64,000 nt of DNA from Roseomonas gilardii (GCF_001941945.1 NZ_CP015583.1:1043001-1107000); one strand, 5' to 3'. Positions 19,524 through 29,001 are shown, numbered from the stretch's first letter. A program made the numbers and translations. The notes: generated from the letters alone by a model not told the origin.

Positions 19524-21287
19524 ATGATCGCTCTCCGACTGCATGTGCGCCCTATCCGCGACGTGGCCTCCTTCCGGGCCTGGCTCCGGGCCAGCGAGTT
19601 CGGCCTGGTCGGGCTGGCCGTGCTGACCGGGGTGCTGAGTGGCCTCGTCGCCGTGGTGATGGGCGGGCTGGCACGCGGGCTGCACGTGCAGCTCTTCGGC
19701 CAGGACAGCGCGCATGGGCTGAGCATCCTGCGCGGCGCCTCGCCGCTGATGCTGCTCACCATGCCACTGCTGGGCGGCATCCTGCTGGGCGCCATCAACC
19801 TCGCCTTGTCGCGCTGGTATCCGCGCCAGCCGGTGGACCCGATCGAGGCCAATGCCCTCTATGGCGGCAAGCTCTCCTTCCGCGACGGGCTGGTGGTCGC
19901 GGTGCAGAACATCGTTTCCAACGGCTTCGGCGCCTCGGTGGGGCTGGAGGCGGGCTATACCCAGGCGGCCAGCGGCGTCTCCTCCTGGCTGGGGCAGCGG
20001 CTGGGGCTGCGGCGCGGCGACCTGCGGCTGCTGGTGGGCTGCGGCGCGGCCGGGGCCATCGCCGCCGCCTTCGACGCGCCGCTGACCGGCGCCTTCTATG
20101 CCTTCGAGCTGGTGATCGGCACCTATGCCATCGCCAGCCTCGCCCCGGTGGTGGCCAGCGCCGTCACCGCCACGCTGGTGGCCCGGGCGCTGAGCGGCGA
20201 GACCTATGTGGTGGTGCCGGGCGGCGTCACGCCGCCCGGGCTGGAGGGCTACGTGCTGTCCCTGCTGCTCGGCCTCGCCTGCGCCCTGGCGGGGATCGCG
20301 CTGATGCGCGGCGTGACCTTCACCGAGGCCACGATGCGCCGCTTCCTGCGCTGGGCGCCGCTGCGCCCGGCCCTCGGCGGGCTGGTGGTGGGCCTGCTGG
20401 CGCTGGTCTCGCCCATCGCGCTCTCGGCCGGGCACGGGGCGCTGCACTTCACCTTTGCCACCGAATCCACCGGCTTCGACATCCTCTGGCTGGTGCTGCT
20501 GAAGAGCCTGGCGGTGGTGATCTCGCTCGGCGCGGGCTTCCGCGGCGGCTTGTTCTTCGCCTCGCTGCTGCTGGGCGCGCTGGTCGGCAAGGTCTTCGCC
20601 GCCGGGGTGGACCTCGTGCTGCCGGGGATGGACCCGCTGCTGCTGTCCCTGGTCGGGATGAGCGCCTTCGGCTCGGCGGTGGTGGGCGCGCCGCTGGCCA
20701 TGACCTTCCTGGCGCTGGAGACCACCGGCAACTTCGTGGTGGCCGGCAGCGTGCTGGCGGCGGTGACCGTGGCCGGCCTCGTGACGCGGCGGCTCTTCGG
20801 CTACTCCTTCGCCACCTGGCGCTTCCACCTGCGCGGCGAGACCATCCGTTCCGCCCACGACATCGGCTGGCTGCGCGAGCTCAGCGTCGGCAAGCTGATG
20901 CGGCGGGATCTGCGGACCGTGCGCAACGACACGAAGCTCGCCTCCTTCCGGCGCGACTTCCCGCTGGGCTCCACCGCGCGCGTCGTCGCGGTGGACGAAC
21001 AGGGCCGCTATGCCGGCCTCATCTCCGTGGCCGAGGCCTATGGCGCCGCGCCGGAGGTGGAGACGGTGGAGCCGCTGCTGCAGTTCCGCGACCGTGCCCT
21101 GCTGCCGGCCATGAACGCCAAGGAGGCCATGGCCGTCTTCGACACGGTGGAGACCGAGGCGCTGGTGGTGGTGGACGGGGTGGAGAGCCGCAAGGTGCTG
21201 GGCCTGCTCACCGCCAGCCACCTGCTGCGCCGCTATGGCGAGGAGGTGGAGCGCCGGCGGCGCGAGGAAACCGGGCTGGCGGCCTGA
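19524..21287 (+). CDS. ClC-family chloride channel/transporter with C-terminal CBS domains
   Basis: A 587-residue inner-membrane protein with ~10-12 hydrophobic segments and a cytoplasmic C-terminal pair of CBS domains (from about residue 455: LSVGKLMRRDLRTV..., and MNAKEAMAVFDTVETEALVV). Helix-F region ASVGLEAGYTQAASG keeps the gating Glu but reads GLEAG instead of G(K/R)EGP. The helix-N region is GAGFRGGLFFASLLLG rather than GGxFxP, and the GSGIP motif is absent. It therefore belongs to an atypical ClC branch whose ion selectivity cannot be assumed. The start ATG begins MIALRLHVRPIRD. Confidence 0.85.
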   Translation: MIALRLHVRPIRDVASFRAWLRASEFGLVGLAVLTGVLSGLVAVVMGGLARGLHVQLFGQDSAHGLSILRGASPLMLLTMPLLGGILLGAINLALSRWYPRQPVDPIEANALYGGKLSFRDGLVVAVQNIVSNGFGASVGLEAGYTQAASGVSSWLGQRLGLRRGDLRLLVGCGAAGAIAAAFDAPLTGAFYAFELVIGTYAIASLAPVVASAVTATLVARALSGETYVVVPGGVTPPGLEGYVLSLLLGLACALAGIALMRGVTFTEATMRRFLRWAPLRPALGGLVVGLLALVSPIALSAGHGALHFTFATESTGFDILWLVLLKSLAVVISLGAGFRGGLFFASLLLGALVGKVFAAGVDLVLPGMDPLLLSLVGMSAFGSAVVGAPLAMTFLALETTGNFVVAGSVLAAVTVAGLVTRRLFGYSFATWRFHLRGETIRSAHDIGWLRELSVGKLMRRDLRTVRNDTKLASFRRDFPLGSTARVVAVDEQGRYAGLISVAEAYGAAPEVETVEPLLQFRDRALLPAMNAKEAMAVFDTVETEALVVVDGVESRKVLGLLTASHLLRRYGEEVERRRREETGLAA

Positions 21288-21299
21288 CCGGGCCTGCCG

Positions 21300-21319
21300 C
21301 CGGCACGGCTAGGTGCCGG
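21300..21319 (+). terminator. Hairpin after the ClC gene
   Basis: CCGGCAC (21300-21306) pairs perfectly with GTGCCGG (21313-21319) around a 6-nt loop, 13 nt after the stop codon. No T-run follows. Confidence 0.5.
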
Positions 21320-21587
21320 ACCGGACACGGGATTCGGCGGCGGGAGACTCGGGCCGCCGCCTTGTAACTCTCCCCTGCGTCATGTTTCGCCGTGTTTCCG
21401 GGCTCTGCGATCCGGTAAAAATTCCTTGTGCGACTGTGGCTTACGGGTCGCGCCAGGGTTGGAAAAGCCCTTCTCCGGATGAACCGGCGGTTATTCGCGG
21501 TTGCCAGCCCGTCGCGGCGGCCTCCAGACCTTGCGGAGCGGGTGGCGCTTCGTGGGGGAGCGCCATCCGGAGGGGGAAGTACACCGC

Positions 21588-22853
21588 ATGATCGAGACCG
21601 GCGCCGTCTTGCGACGCGGCCTGCGCCTGCTGGCGCTGGCCGCCGTCGCCACCCTCTGGCTTCTGCCCGGGCAGGCGCGGGCACAGGTCGGCAGCGAGCG
21701 CTATGCCTCGATCGTGGTGGATGCGGGCACGGGGCAGGTCCTTTCCGCCTCCAGCGCCGACGAGCCGCGCTACCCCGCCTCGCTCACCAAGATGATGACG
21801 CTCTACATGCTCTTCACGGTGCTGGAATCGGGCGACGTCTCGCCCTCCACCCGCATCCCCGTGTCGCGCCACGCGGCCTCCCGGCCGCCCTCCAAGCTCT
21901 GGCTGAAGCCGGGCTCCACCATCACCGTCCGCGACGCGATCCTGGCCCTGGTGACCAAGTCCGCCAACGACGCGGCCTCCGCCGTGGGCGAGTTCCTGGG
22001 CGAGGGCAGCGAGGCGCGCTTCGCCCGGCTGATGACGCTGCGGGCCCGCCAGATGGGCATGACCAGCACGGTCTTCCGCAACGCCTCCGGCCTGCCCGAT
22101 CCGCGCCAGATGACGACCGCGCGCGACATGGCCATCCTGGCGCAGCGGCTGATCCGCGACTTCCCGAACCGCTACGCCTATTTCAGCACGCCGGAATTCC
22201 GCTGGCGCGGCCAGACCATCGCCAGCCACAACTACGTCAACGAGAACTACGACGGCGCCGACGGGCTGAAGACGGGCTTCATCAATGCCAGCGGCTTCAA
22301 CATCGTCACCAGCGCGCGGCGCGACGGGCGGCGGCTGATCGCCGTGGTCTTCGGCGGCGCCACGGGGCGGGAGCGCGACAGCCATGTCATGGCGCTGCTC
22401 GACCGGGGCTTCGACCTTCCCGGCACCCCGCCGGGGCGGGGCGACACGCTGCTGGCAGGCCGTTCGGTGGGCCGGGGCGGCGTGCTGGCCGGGCTGGTGC
22501 CCAGTGCCAATGCCGCGCCGGCCATGGGCGCCGCGGAGCCGCTGCTGCGCCGTGCCACCACCAGCGCCCGGCCCTCCGTAGCGCCGGCCCCGCCCGCCCC
22601 GGTGCGTTCCAGCGCCGGCAAGGGCAACTGGGCGGTACAGGTCGGCGCGCTGCCGACCAGCGCTTCCGCCCGCAAGGTGGCCAGCAGCGCGCGCCGGAGC
22701 GCCACGCGCAATGCGGGCGTGGTCCGGGTGGAGAAGGTGCGGCTGAAAGGGCAGACCCTCTACCGCGCCCAGGTGGCCGGGCTGAGCGAGGCAGGCGCCC
22801 GGCAGGCCTGCGCCCGCATGAAGCGCGGCGCCTGCATGGTGGTCGCGCCCTGA
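21588..22853 (+). CDS. D-alanyl-D-alanine carboxypeptidase (PBP5-like) with SPOR domain
   Basis: A 421-residue periplasmic enzyme trimming pentapeptide stems of peptidoglycan. The N-terminal signal peptide (LRLLALAAVATLWLLPGQARA) is followed by the S11 peptidase fold: SLTK (nucleophile Ser65, Lys68), SAN (Ser125-Asn127) and KTG (Lys228-Gly230). A Pro/Ala linker leads to a C-terminal SPOR domain (from ~residue 343, NWAVQVGALPTSASARK to the end), which binds denuded glycans at the division septum. The ATG at 21588 has a GGAGGGGG site upstream. The combination suggests a septum-directed carboxypeptidase. Confidence 0.9.
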   Translation: MIETGAVLRRGLRLLALAAVATLWLLPGQARAQVGSERYASIVVDAGTGQVLSASSADEPRYPASLTKMMTLYMLFTVLESGDVSPSTRIPVSRHAASRPPSKLWLKPGSTITVRDAILALVTKSANDAASAVGEFLGEGSEARFARLMTLRARQMGMTSTVFRNASGLPDPRQMTTARDMAILAQRLIRDFPNRYAYFSTPEFRWRGQTIASHNYVNENYDGADGLKTGFINASGFNIVTSARRDGRRLIAVVFGGATGRERDSHVMALLDRGFDLPGTPPGRGDTLLAGRSVGRGGVLAGLVPSANAAPAMGAAEPLLRRATTSARPSVAPAPPAPVRSSAGKGNWAVQVGALPTSASARKVASSARRSATRNAGVVRVEKVRLKGQTLYRAQVAGLSEAGARQACARMKRGACMVVAP

Positions 22854-22864
22854 GAAGACGCTCA

Positions 22865-22885
22865 GGCCGGCGGCTCTGTCCGGCC
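22865..22885. terminator. Short hairpin between convergent genes
   Basis: GGCCGG (22865-22870) pairs with CCGGCC (22880-22885) across a 9-nt loop in the 50-bp gap between the carboxypeptidase gene and amn. It is short and lacks a T-run. Confidence 0.35.
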
Positions 22886-22903
22886 CGCCGCGCCCTGGTC
22901 CTG

Positions 22904-24367
22904 CTACCGGAAGGGCGGCTCGTCGAAGGCGCGGAGCTTGCGCGAATGCAGCGCGCCGAGCTGCCCGCGCAGGATCTCGAAAGTGGCCAGCCCGATCGCC
23001 AGATGCTCGCTCACCGCGCGCTGATAGAAGGCGGTGGCGGCGCCGGGCAGCTTGATCTCGCCATGCAGCGGCTTGTCGGAGACGCAGAGCAGCGTGCCGT
23101 AGGGCACCCGCAGCCGGTAGCCCTGGGCGGCCAGCGTGCCGCTTTCCATGTCCACGGCGATGGCGCGGGACAGGTTGATCCGCAGCCGCTCCTGTGACCA
23201 GCGCAACTCCCAGTTCCGGTCGTCATAGGTGACGACGGTGCCGGTCCGCAGCCGCCGCTTCAGCGCGTCGCCCTGTTCGCCCGTCACCTGCACCGCCGCT
23301 TCCTGCAGGGCGACCTGCACCTCGGCCAGGGCGGGCACGGGGATCTCGGGGGGCAGCAGCTCGTCCAGGATCTTGTCGCGCCGCAGATAGCCATGCGCCA
23401 GCACGTAGTCGCCGATCTCCTGGCTCTGCCGCAGCCCGCCGCAATGGCCGATCATCACCCAGCAATGCGGGCGCAGCACCGCGAGGTGGTCGGTGATCGT
23501 CTTGGCGTTGGACGGGCCGACGCCGATGTTGATGATGGTCACGCCATCCCGCCCGTCGCCGCGGAGCAGGTGATAGGCCGGCATCTGGAAGCGCTGCCAG
23601 GGTGCCGCGGCGACCAGCTCCGCCCCCGCCTCGGGCGAATCCTCCCGCCCCACGGAGGCGCCGCCGGGCAGGACCAGGCGGGTATAGGGGCTGCCGGGCG
23701 TGGCGAGCTCCTTCAGCGCCCAGCCGGTGAACTGCTCCACATAGCGCTGGTAGTTGGTGAGCAGGATCCAGGGACGGACATTGCGCCAGTCGCTGCCCGT
23801 GTAGTGTATCAGGCGGCGCAGCGAATAGTCCGCCCGCACCGCGTCGAAGAGCGCCAGCGGCCTCGGCTCGCCCGGCCGGTACTTCCACAGCGCATCGGCG
23901 GTCTCGTCCCCCACCGCCGACAGCATGGGCACGGGGAAATGGCGCGCCAGCGCGGCCGCCGAGACACCGCCGCGCGCCAGCTCGTCGCCACCCTCCAGCA
24001 CATAGGGATAGGGGATCTCCTGCTCGCTGCGCCCCACGGCGATGCGCGCCCCGTATTCCCGGGCCAGCGGGCGAAGCTGTTCCAGCAGATAGGCACGGAA
24101 GGCGGCAGGCTGCGTCACCGTGGTGGCGTAGTCGCCGGGCAGTTGCAGCTTGGCCCAGGCACGGCGGTTGGCGGGGGGCAGGTTCGCGGCATCCCAGTGC
24201 AGATGAAGCGCCGGATAGCGGAAGCTGGCGCGTTCCTCCGCCCCGGGCACGATGCCCGCGCCCACGAAGCGGTCGAGGGCGGTGCGCTCGGCCAGGACCG
24301 CCGCCTCGTACATCTCTTCCAGGCGGTCCACAGCCTCTTCCGGGGAGGCCACCGTCTCATGCAGCAT
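22904..24367 (-). CDS. amn: AMP nucleosidase
   Basis: A 487-residue enzyme cleaving AMP to adenine and ribose 5-phosphate, part of purine salvage and adenylate control. The N-terminal regulatory domain (residues ~1-170, with YATTVTQPAAFRAYL) precedes the nucleoside-phosphorylase-like catalytic domain (VTIINIGVGPSNAKTITDHL, WVMIGHCGGLR, AVDMESGTLAAQGYRLRVPY in part). The length and both domains match the family. ATG 24367 (MLHETVASPEEAVDRLEEMY) is preferred to one 14 codons upstream. Confidence 0.92.
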   Translation of the reverse strand: MLHETVASPEEAVDRLEEMYEAAVLAERTALDRFVGAGIVPGAEERASFRYPALHLHWDAANLPPANRRAWAKLQLPGDYATTVTQPAAFRAYLLEQLRPLAREYGARIAVGRSEQEIPYPYVLEGGDELARGGVSAAALARHFPVPMLSAVGDETADALWKYRPGEPRPLALFDAVRADYSLRRLIHYTGSDWRNVRPWILLTNYQRYVEQFTGWALKELATPGSPYTRLVLPGGASVGREDSPEAGAELVAAAPWQRFQMPAYHLLRGDGRDGVTIINIGVGPSNAKTITDHLAVLRPHCWVMIGHCGGLRQSQEIGDYVLAHGYLRRDKILDELLPPEIPVPALAEVQVALQEAAVQVTGEQGDALKRRLRTGTVVTYDDRNWELRWSQERLRINLSRAIAVDMESGTLAAQGYRLRVPYGTLLCVSDKPLHGEIKLPGAATAFYQRAVSEHLAIGLATFEILRGQLGALHSRKLRAFDEPPFR

Positions 24368-24498
24368 CCGCTTGTGCCTGTTCCTGATATTCCGGGGGCA
24401 GCCTGCCACAACCGGCCCGGGTGCGGAACCGCGCCCTCGGATGGCGCCGCCGCAACGCGGCCCGGTTCGCAGCGGCCTCCCCGGGAAGGGGGCAGGGC

Positions 24499-24708
24499 CT
24501 ACGCGGCGTTCAGGCCGGAGGCGGTGTCCTGGTCCTGCGTCTCCAGGCAGCCGAGCAGGTAATGCGCGCTGGCCAGGCGCTCGATGGCCTTGGCCACATG
24601 ATGGCGCCGTGCGGCATAGCGCGAGGCATTCAGGGCGGTGTCGAGGAAGCGCAGGGCGCTGCGTAGCTCATCCTCGGCGGAAGGGAACGGGACAGGCGGG
24701 CTGGGCAT
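24499..24708 (-). CDS. Small hypothetical protein, 69 residues
   Basis: No family recognised. The sequence is predicted to be mainly helical and amphipathic (AEDELRSALRFLDTALNASR and HHVAKAIERLASAHYLLGCL). There is no signal peptide or membrane segment, and no clear ribosome binding site is visible. Support comes from its isolated position and the palindromic AT-richer sequence just upstream. It could be a small regulator or a chance frame. Confidence 0.4.
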   Translation of the reverse strand: MPSPPVPFPSAEDELRSALRFLDTALNASRYAARRHHVAKAIERLASAHYLLGCLETQDQDTASGLNAA

Positions 24709-24728
24709 CGAAACGGCACACCAACGAA

Positions 24729-24788
24729 CTCACGATTTCGTGAGGATACCGTAGTTGGACCGGAAGCGCATGTGAATTTTCCGTTCAC
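24729..24788. promoter_or_regulatory. Two inverted repeats upstream of ndk and the small hypothetical gene
   Basis: CTCACGA/TCGTGAG (24729-24744, 2-nt centre) and GTGAA/TTCAC (24772-24788, 7-nt spacer) lie within 60 bp of AT-richer DNA between divergent genes. The arms share a TCACGA core. They look like operator half-sites for a dimeric regulator; which gene they serve is unknown. Confidence 0.35.
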
Positions 24789-24944
24789 GAAAGGCAATTG
24801 CACCCCTGACGGGAAGCGCGCCACCGGCGATTTGTGGCTTCTTCTGCCACCATGGCCCGCCGGGGAAGGCCCGGCAGGCTTGCGCCTGCGCCCCGGGCAG
24901 CCTATCGGGCGCGCGCCTTACCTTTTTTCAGGGAACCCAGCCCG

Positions 24945-25367
24945 ATGGCCATCGAGCGCACCTTCAGCATCATCAAGCCCGACGCCACCCGGCGTAACCT
25001 GACCGGCAAGATCAACGCCGTGTTCGAGGAGAACGGCCTGCGCATCGTCGCGCAGCGTCGCATCCTGATGTCGCAGCAGCAGGCCGAGACCTTCTACGGC
25101 GTGCACAAGGAGCGCCCCTTCTTCAAGGACCTCGTCTCCTTCATGACTTCCGGCCCGGTGGTGGTGCAGGTGCTGGAAGGCGAGGGCGCCGTGGCCAAGA
25201 ACCGCGAGATCATGGGCGCCACCAACCCGGCCAATGCCGCCGAGGGCACGATCCGCAAGCTCTTCGCCGAGAGCATCGAGGCGAACAGCGTGCACGGTTC
25301 CGACAGCCCGGAGAACGCGGCGATCGAGATCGCCTACTTCTTCGCCGGCTCCGAGATCACCGGCTGA
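24945..25367 (+). CDS. ndk: Nucleoside diphosphate kinase
   Basis: A 140-residue cytoplasmic enzyme moving phosphate between NTPs and NDPs through a phospho-histidine. It shows the N-terminal [18 protein letters not shown], the [20 protein letters not shown] substrate loop, and NSVHGSDS with the catalytic His at residue 117. The length is exactly that of the family. A G+C-rich hairpin follows the stop. Confidence 0.96.
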   Translation: MAIERTFSIIKPDATRRNLTGKINAVFEENGLRIVAQRRILMSQQQAETFYGVHKERPFFKDLVSFMTSGPVVVQVLEGEGAVAKNREIMGATNPANAAEGTIRKLFAESIEANSVHGSDSPENAAIEIAYFFAGSEITG

Positions 25368-25382
25368 GTCCGGCCCAGGCGT

Positions 25383-25400
25383 GGGGCGGCATCCCGCCCC
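25383..25400 (+). terminator. Hairpin after ndk
   Basis: GGGGCGG (25383-25389) pairs with CCGCCCC (25394-25400) across a CATC tetraloop, 15 nt after the ndk stop. Confidence 0.6.
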
Positions 25401-25427
25401 GCGCCCATCCGCTGCCCGCCCTCCCTC

Positions 25428-25586
25428 TCAGCCGAGGAAGACGTAGAGCAGCAGCAGGATCACCACGATCACGCCGATTCCCCAGGATGCGGCGCGGGTG
25501 AAGGCCTGCCAGCCGGCCTGGCGCTCGGACAGGATGTCCTCCGCCCGCACCGGTACCATGTCGATGTGCTGCCGTGCCTCGGCCAT
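25428..25586 (-). CDS. aa3-type cytochrome c oxidase subunit IV peptide
   Basis: A 52-residue single-helix membrane peptide of the CoxIV (aa3-type, PF07835-like) family, which associates with the terminal oxidase in alphaproteobacteria. The pattern is a short polar N-terminus, the conserved RQAGWQAFTRAASWG segment and one membrane helix (IGVIVVILLLLYVFLG) ending the protein. The other oxidase genes are not nearby; scattered location is common for this peptide. The ATG at 25586 gives the usual family size. Confidence 0.75.
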   Translation of the reverse strand: MAEARQHIDMVPVRAEDILSERQAGWQAFTRAASWGIGVIVVILLLLYVFLG

Positions 25587-25633
25587 GCTCCGCCCCGATC
25601 CCTGCTTCCCGCCTCCGCCTTGTGCCGGAGGAT

Positions 25634-26368
25634 TCAGGCTTTTTCTGTAGGGAGCGCCGCGAGGCTGGGCAAGGGATTCGCCAGCGCGCCCGTGGCGGGG
25701 GCCAGCATGGCCGTGGCTCCGGCGGCGATCCGCGCCATGGCCGGGAGCCGTCCTTCCCCATATCCGCCGAGCCAACGCGCCATCCAGGCCAGGGCGGCCG
25801 GGTAGAGGCGGTGCTCCTGCTCCAGCACGCGGGCCGCGAGGGCGGCCTCGTCGTCGCCGGGCAGCACGGGCACGGCGGCCTGGGCCAGGATCGGTCCCTC
25901 ATCCACCCCCGCCGAAACCAGGTGCACCGTGCAGCCATGCAGCCGCACCCCGGCCGCCAGGGCGCGGGCATGTGTGTCGAGCCCCGGGAAGGCGGGGAGG
26001 AGGGAGGGATGGATGTTCAGCATCCGCCCTTCCCAGCGGCGGGTGAAGTCTTCCGTCAGAACGCGCATGAAGCCGGCCAGGGCGATCATCCCGATGCGGT
26101 GCGCCTCCAGCACGGCCTGCATCGCCGCCTCGAAACCCGCCCGGTCGCCCTTGTGGCCCCGGCTCTCGACCACGGCCACCGGGATGCCCGCGGCCTCGGC
26201 CCGCGCCAGCCCGGCGGCCCCGGCGCGGTTGGACAGGACCAGCGCGATCCGCGCCGGATAGGACGGATCGGCGGCGGCCTCCAGCAGCGCAACCATGTTG
26301 CTGCCGCGCCCGGAGATCAGCACCGCCACGCGCGGGCGGCGGTCCTCCCCGCCAGCAGCCTCCGTCAC
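25634..26368 (-). CDS. purN: Phosphoribosylglycinamide formyltransferase
   Basis: A 244-residue enzyme transferring a formyl group from 10-formyl-THF to GAR in purine synthesis. Core motifs: [18 protein letters not shown], the active-site region LAGFMRVL and [20 protein letters not shown] (Asn/His), and [19 protein letters not shown] with the catalytic Asp. The C-terminus is ~25 residues longer than typical ([20 protein letters not shown]). The start is GTG at 26368, overlapping the purM stop by 4 bp. Confidence 0.94.
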   Translation of the reverse strand: MTEAAGGEDRRPRVAVLISGRGSNMVALLEAAADPSYPARIALVLSNRAGAAGLARAEAAGIPVAVVESRGHKGDRAGFEAAMQAVLEAHRIGMIALAGFMRVLTEDFTRRWEGRMLNIHPSLLPAFPGLDTHARALAAGVRLHGCTVHLVSAGVDEGPILAQAAVPVLPGDDEAALAARVLEQEHRLYPAALAWMARWLGGYGEGRLPAMARIAAGATAMLAPATGALANPLPSLAALPTEKA

Positions 26369-27435
26369 GGCAGCGGCCACTGCGCCGTCAGGTTGTCCAC
26401 CCGCACGCTGGCCTCGCCGCCCTCCGGCGCCGTCTCGATGCGCCCGATGCGCGCCACCGTCTCGCCGGCCTCCTGCAGCAGCCGGGTGGCTTCCCCGACG
26501 GAATCCTCGGCCACCACCAGCACCATGCCGAGGCCGCAGTTGAAGACGCGCAGCATCTCCTCCGGCACCACGCCGCCCATCTTCGCCAGCCAGGCGAAGA
26601 CCGGCGGTGGCGTCCAGGCGGCGGCATCCACCACCGCCACGGTGCCGGCCGGCAGCACGCGCGGCAGGTTGCCCGGCAGCCCGCCGCCGGTGATATGCGC
26701 CGCCGCCTTCAGCAGCCCGGCGCGGTGCACGGCGAGGACGGACTTCACATAGATCCGGGTCGGCTCCAGCAACGCCTCGCCCAGCGTCCTGCCACCGGCG
26801 AAGGGGGCCGGGTCCTTCAGCCCGGCATTGCCGCCTTCCACGATCCGCCGCACCAGCGAGTAGCCGTTGGAATGCACGCCCGAGGAAAGCAGGCCCAGCA
26901 GCACGTCGCCCGCGCCGACATCCGGTTTCGGCAACAGGTCCGTGCGTTCCGCCGCGCCGACCGAGAAGCCGGCGAGGTCGTAGTCGCCCTTGCCGTACAT
27001 GCCCGGCATCTCGGCGGTCTCGCCGCCCACCAGGGCACAGCCCGCCTGGCGGCAGCCCTCGGCGATGCCGGCGACCACGGCGCTGGCGTGGGCCACCTCC
27101 AGCTTGCCGGTGGCGAAGTAGTCCAGGAAGAAGAGCGGCTCGGCGCCCTGCACCACGAGGTCGTTCACGCACATCGCCACGAGGTCGATGCCGACGCCGT
27201 CATGATGGCCCGAATCGATGGCCAGCCGCAGCTTGGTGCCCACGCCGTCGGTGGAGGAGACCAGTACCGGATCTTTGAAGCCGGCGGCCTTCAGGTCGAA
27301 CAGCGCGCCGAAGCCGCCGAGTCCTCCCATGGTCCCGCTGCGGTCCGTGGACTTGGCGAGGGGCTTGATGGCATCCACCAGCGCGTCACCCGCCTCGATG
27401 TCCACCCCGGCGTCACGATAGGTCAGGCTGGCCAT
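26365..27435 (-). CDS. purM: Phosphoribosylformylglycinamidine cyclo-ligase
   Basis: A 356-residue AIR synthetase closing the imidazole ring in de novo purine synthesis. Typical segments are [66 protein letters not shown] and [13 protein letters not shown], with [15 protein letters not shown] near the C-terminus. Length matches the family. It is divergent from the DUF2066-like gene and coupled to purN; this arrangement is conserved in many proteobacteria. Confidence 0.96.
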   Translation of the reverse strand: MASLTYRDAGVDIEAGDALVDAIKPLAKSTDRSGTMGGLGGFGALFDLKAAGFKDPVLVSSTDGVGTKLRLAIDSGHHDGVGIDLVAMCVNDLVVQGAEPLFFLDYFATGKLEVAHASAVVAGIAEGCRQAGCALVGGETAEMPGMYGKGDYDLAGFSVGAAERTDLLPKPDVGAGDVLLGLLSSGVHSNGYSLVRRIVEGGNAGLKDPAPFAGGRTLGEALLEPTRIYVKSVLAVHRAGLLKAAAHITGGGLPGNLPRVLPAGTVAVVDAAAWTPPPVFAWLAKMGGVVPEEMLRVFNCGLGMVLVVAEDSVGEATRLLQEAGETVARIGRIETAPEGGEASVRVDNLTAQWPLP

Positions 27436-27490
27436 GGTCGCTCCCGATCGGCTATGCCCCAGGGCTTCGGAAGGTTTTGAAGGGCGGACG

Positions 27491-28336
27491 ATGCCGGACC
27501 AACTGCCGAGCCTGGGCGCGAGCGGAAGGCAACACCACGTCTGGCGGGGCGGTGCAACATCCCTGCGCCTCGTGGCTGCCCTTCTTCCCGCGCTCTGCGC
27601 TTTGCCGGGACTGGCGGCCGCGCAGGGATTTCCCACGATTCCCCCGCCCGTGCCCCCGGTCGCGAGCACGCCCGCCGCGAATGCGCCCGCCGCGAGCACG
27701 CCGGAAGCCGCTGCTCCCGCCGCCGATGCCGCCGCCTCCACGGGCGGCTATACGCAGCGTGGTGTGCCGGCCGAGGCCACGGCGGAAAACGCGGTGAAGG
27801 CGCGGGAACAGGCCTACGCCTCCGCCCAGCGCATCGCCTATCAGCGCATGGCGGGCGAGATGGGCCTGCCGACCGGCCTTTCCGCCAGCCAGATCGACCG
27901 GCTGGTCTCCTCCGTGGTGGTGGAGCAGGAACGCTCGACGCTGACCGGCTTCTCCGGCCGCGTGACGGTGAACTTCAACCCCGGCCGCGTGGCTGCCCTG
28001 GGCGGGCGCGGCGGCGCGACGGCGCAGGCGGGCGGTGGTCCGGGCGCCTCGCCGGTGGCATCCGCGCCCTCGCCGGGCGTGCCGGCCTCGGCCTGGGTGG
28101 ATGTCCAGGCGGGCTACGGCTCGCTGGCGCAGTATCTCGACCTGCGCCGCCGCCTCATGGCCAATCCGCAGGTGGCGAGCCTCGACCTGCGCGCCATCGC
28201 CACGGACCGCGCCGTGCTGCGCCTGGGCCTGCGCGGCCCGGCAAATCTCGTGGTGCCCGAATTCGCGCGCTCCGGCGTGACGGCCGTGCCCGCGCCCGAC
28301 GGCACCTGGCGGATCGGCCTTGCCGGAGGGGCCTGA
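27491..28336 (+). CDS. Exported DUF2066-like protein
   Basis: A 281-residue protein with a signal peptide ([20 protein letters not shown]) and a Pro/Ala-rich linker of ~45 residues. Then comes a region resembling DUF2066: [20 protein letters not shown], followed by [16 protein letters not shown] and the strand [10 protein letters not shown]. The C-terminal half holds a second domain ([20 protein letters not shown]..., ending [20 protein letters not shown]). The function of the family is unknown. Its position opposite purMN and upstream of PerM and Hda matches the neighbourhood of DUF2066 genes in other proteobacteria. Confidence 0.75.
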   Translation: MPDQLPSLGASGRQHHVWRGGATSLRLVAALLPALCALPGLAAAQGFPTIPPPVPPVASTPAANAPAASTPEAAAPAADAAASTGGYTQRGVPAEATAENAVKAREQAYASAQRIAYQRMAGEMGLPTGLSASQIDRLVSSVVVEQERSTLTGFSGRVTVNFNPGRVAALGGRGGATAQAGGGPGASPVASAPSPGVPASAWVDVQAGYGSLAQYLDLRRRLMANPQVASLDLRAIATDRAVLRLGLRGPANLVVPEFARSGVTAVPAPDGTWRIGLAGGA

Positions 28337-28473
28337 CCGGACGCCTGCCCCGAAGCCCGGCCCCGGGTCCCGGCCTGAACCCCGGCCGGGGCGCCGGCCC
28401 GCGGCCCGGCCCGCCGGAACATGCCACGGCCGCCGCGTCGGCGCTGACCACGCTGCCCAACGCCATCACCTTC

Positions 28474-29001
28474 GTGCGGCTCTGCGCCGTGCCGGCGACG
28501 ATCTGGCTGATCATCCAGGGGCGCTTCGACCTCGCCTTCCTGCTCTTCCTGGGGGCGGGCCTGTCCGATGCGCTGGACGGCTGGCTGGCCCGGGTTCTGG
28601 ATGCCCGTTCGAGCCTGGGCGCGGTGCTCGACCCGGTGGCGGACAAGGCGCTGCTGATGAGCAGCTATGTCGCCCTGGCGGCGACCGGCGTCCTGCCCGA
28701 CTGGCTGGCTATCCTCGTGGTGTTCCGTGACCTGCTGATCGTGGGGGGCGTGGTGATGTTGCGCATGATGGGCATGCTGCCCCGGATCAGCCCCTCCCGC
28801 CTGTCCAAGGCGAACACGGCGCTGCAGATCCTGCTGGTCGCGGTGGCGCTCTTCCTGCGTGGCTGGCCCGGAGTGGCGCTGCCCGGGGACATTCCCCTGG
28901 CGCCGCTGCTGGCGGTGCTGGTGCCGCTGGTGGCCGCCAGCACCCTGTTGTCCGGCGGCGCCTACGTGCTCGCGGCGGCGCGCGGGGAGGGGCGGGCATG
29001 A
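28474..29001 (+). CDS. CDP-alcohol phosphatidyltransferase family protein
   Basis: A membrane phospholipid-synthesis enzyme of the PgsA-like family; 175 residues from this GTG. The signature DG-x2-AR-x8-G-x3-D-x3-D is present as LSDALDGWLARVLDARSSLG and AVLDPVADKA, so metal and CDP ligands are intact. Four to five membrane segments follow. The true N-terminus probably lies further upstream: the family-typical LTTLPNAITFVRL is encoded from 28444, but no ATG, GTG or TTG precedes it in frame. A CTG at 28333 overlapping the previous stop (CTGA), or a CTG at 28444, could initiate. The alcohol acceptor (glycerophosphate or other) is undecided. Confidence 0.85.
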   Translation: MRLCAVPATIWLIIQGRFDLAFLLFLGAGLSDALDGWLARVLDARSSLGAVLDPVADKALLMSSYVALAATGVLPDWLAILVVFRDLLIVGGVVMLRMMGMLPRISPSRLSKANTALQILLVAVALFLRGWPGVALPGDIPLAPLLAVLVPLVAASTLLSGGAYVLAAARGEGRA

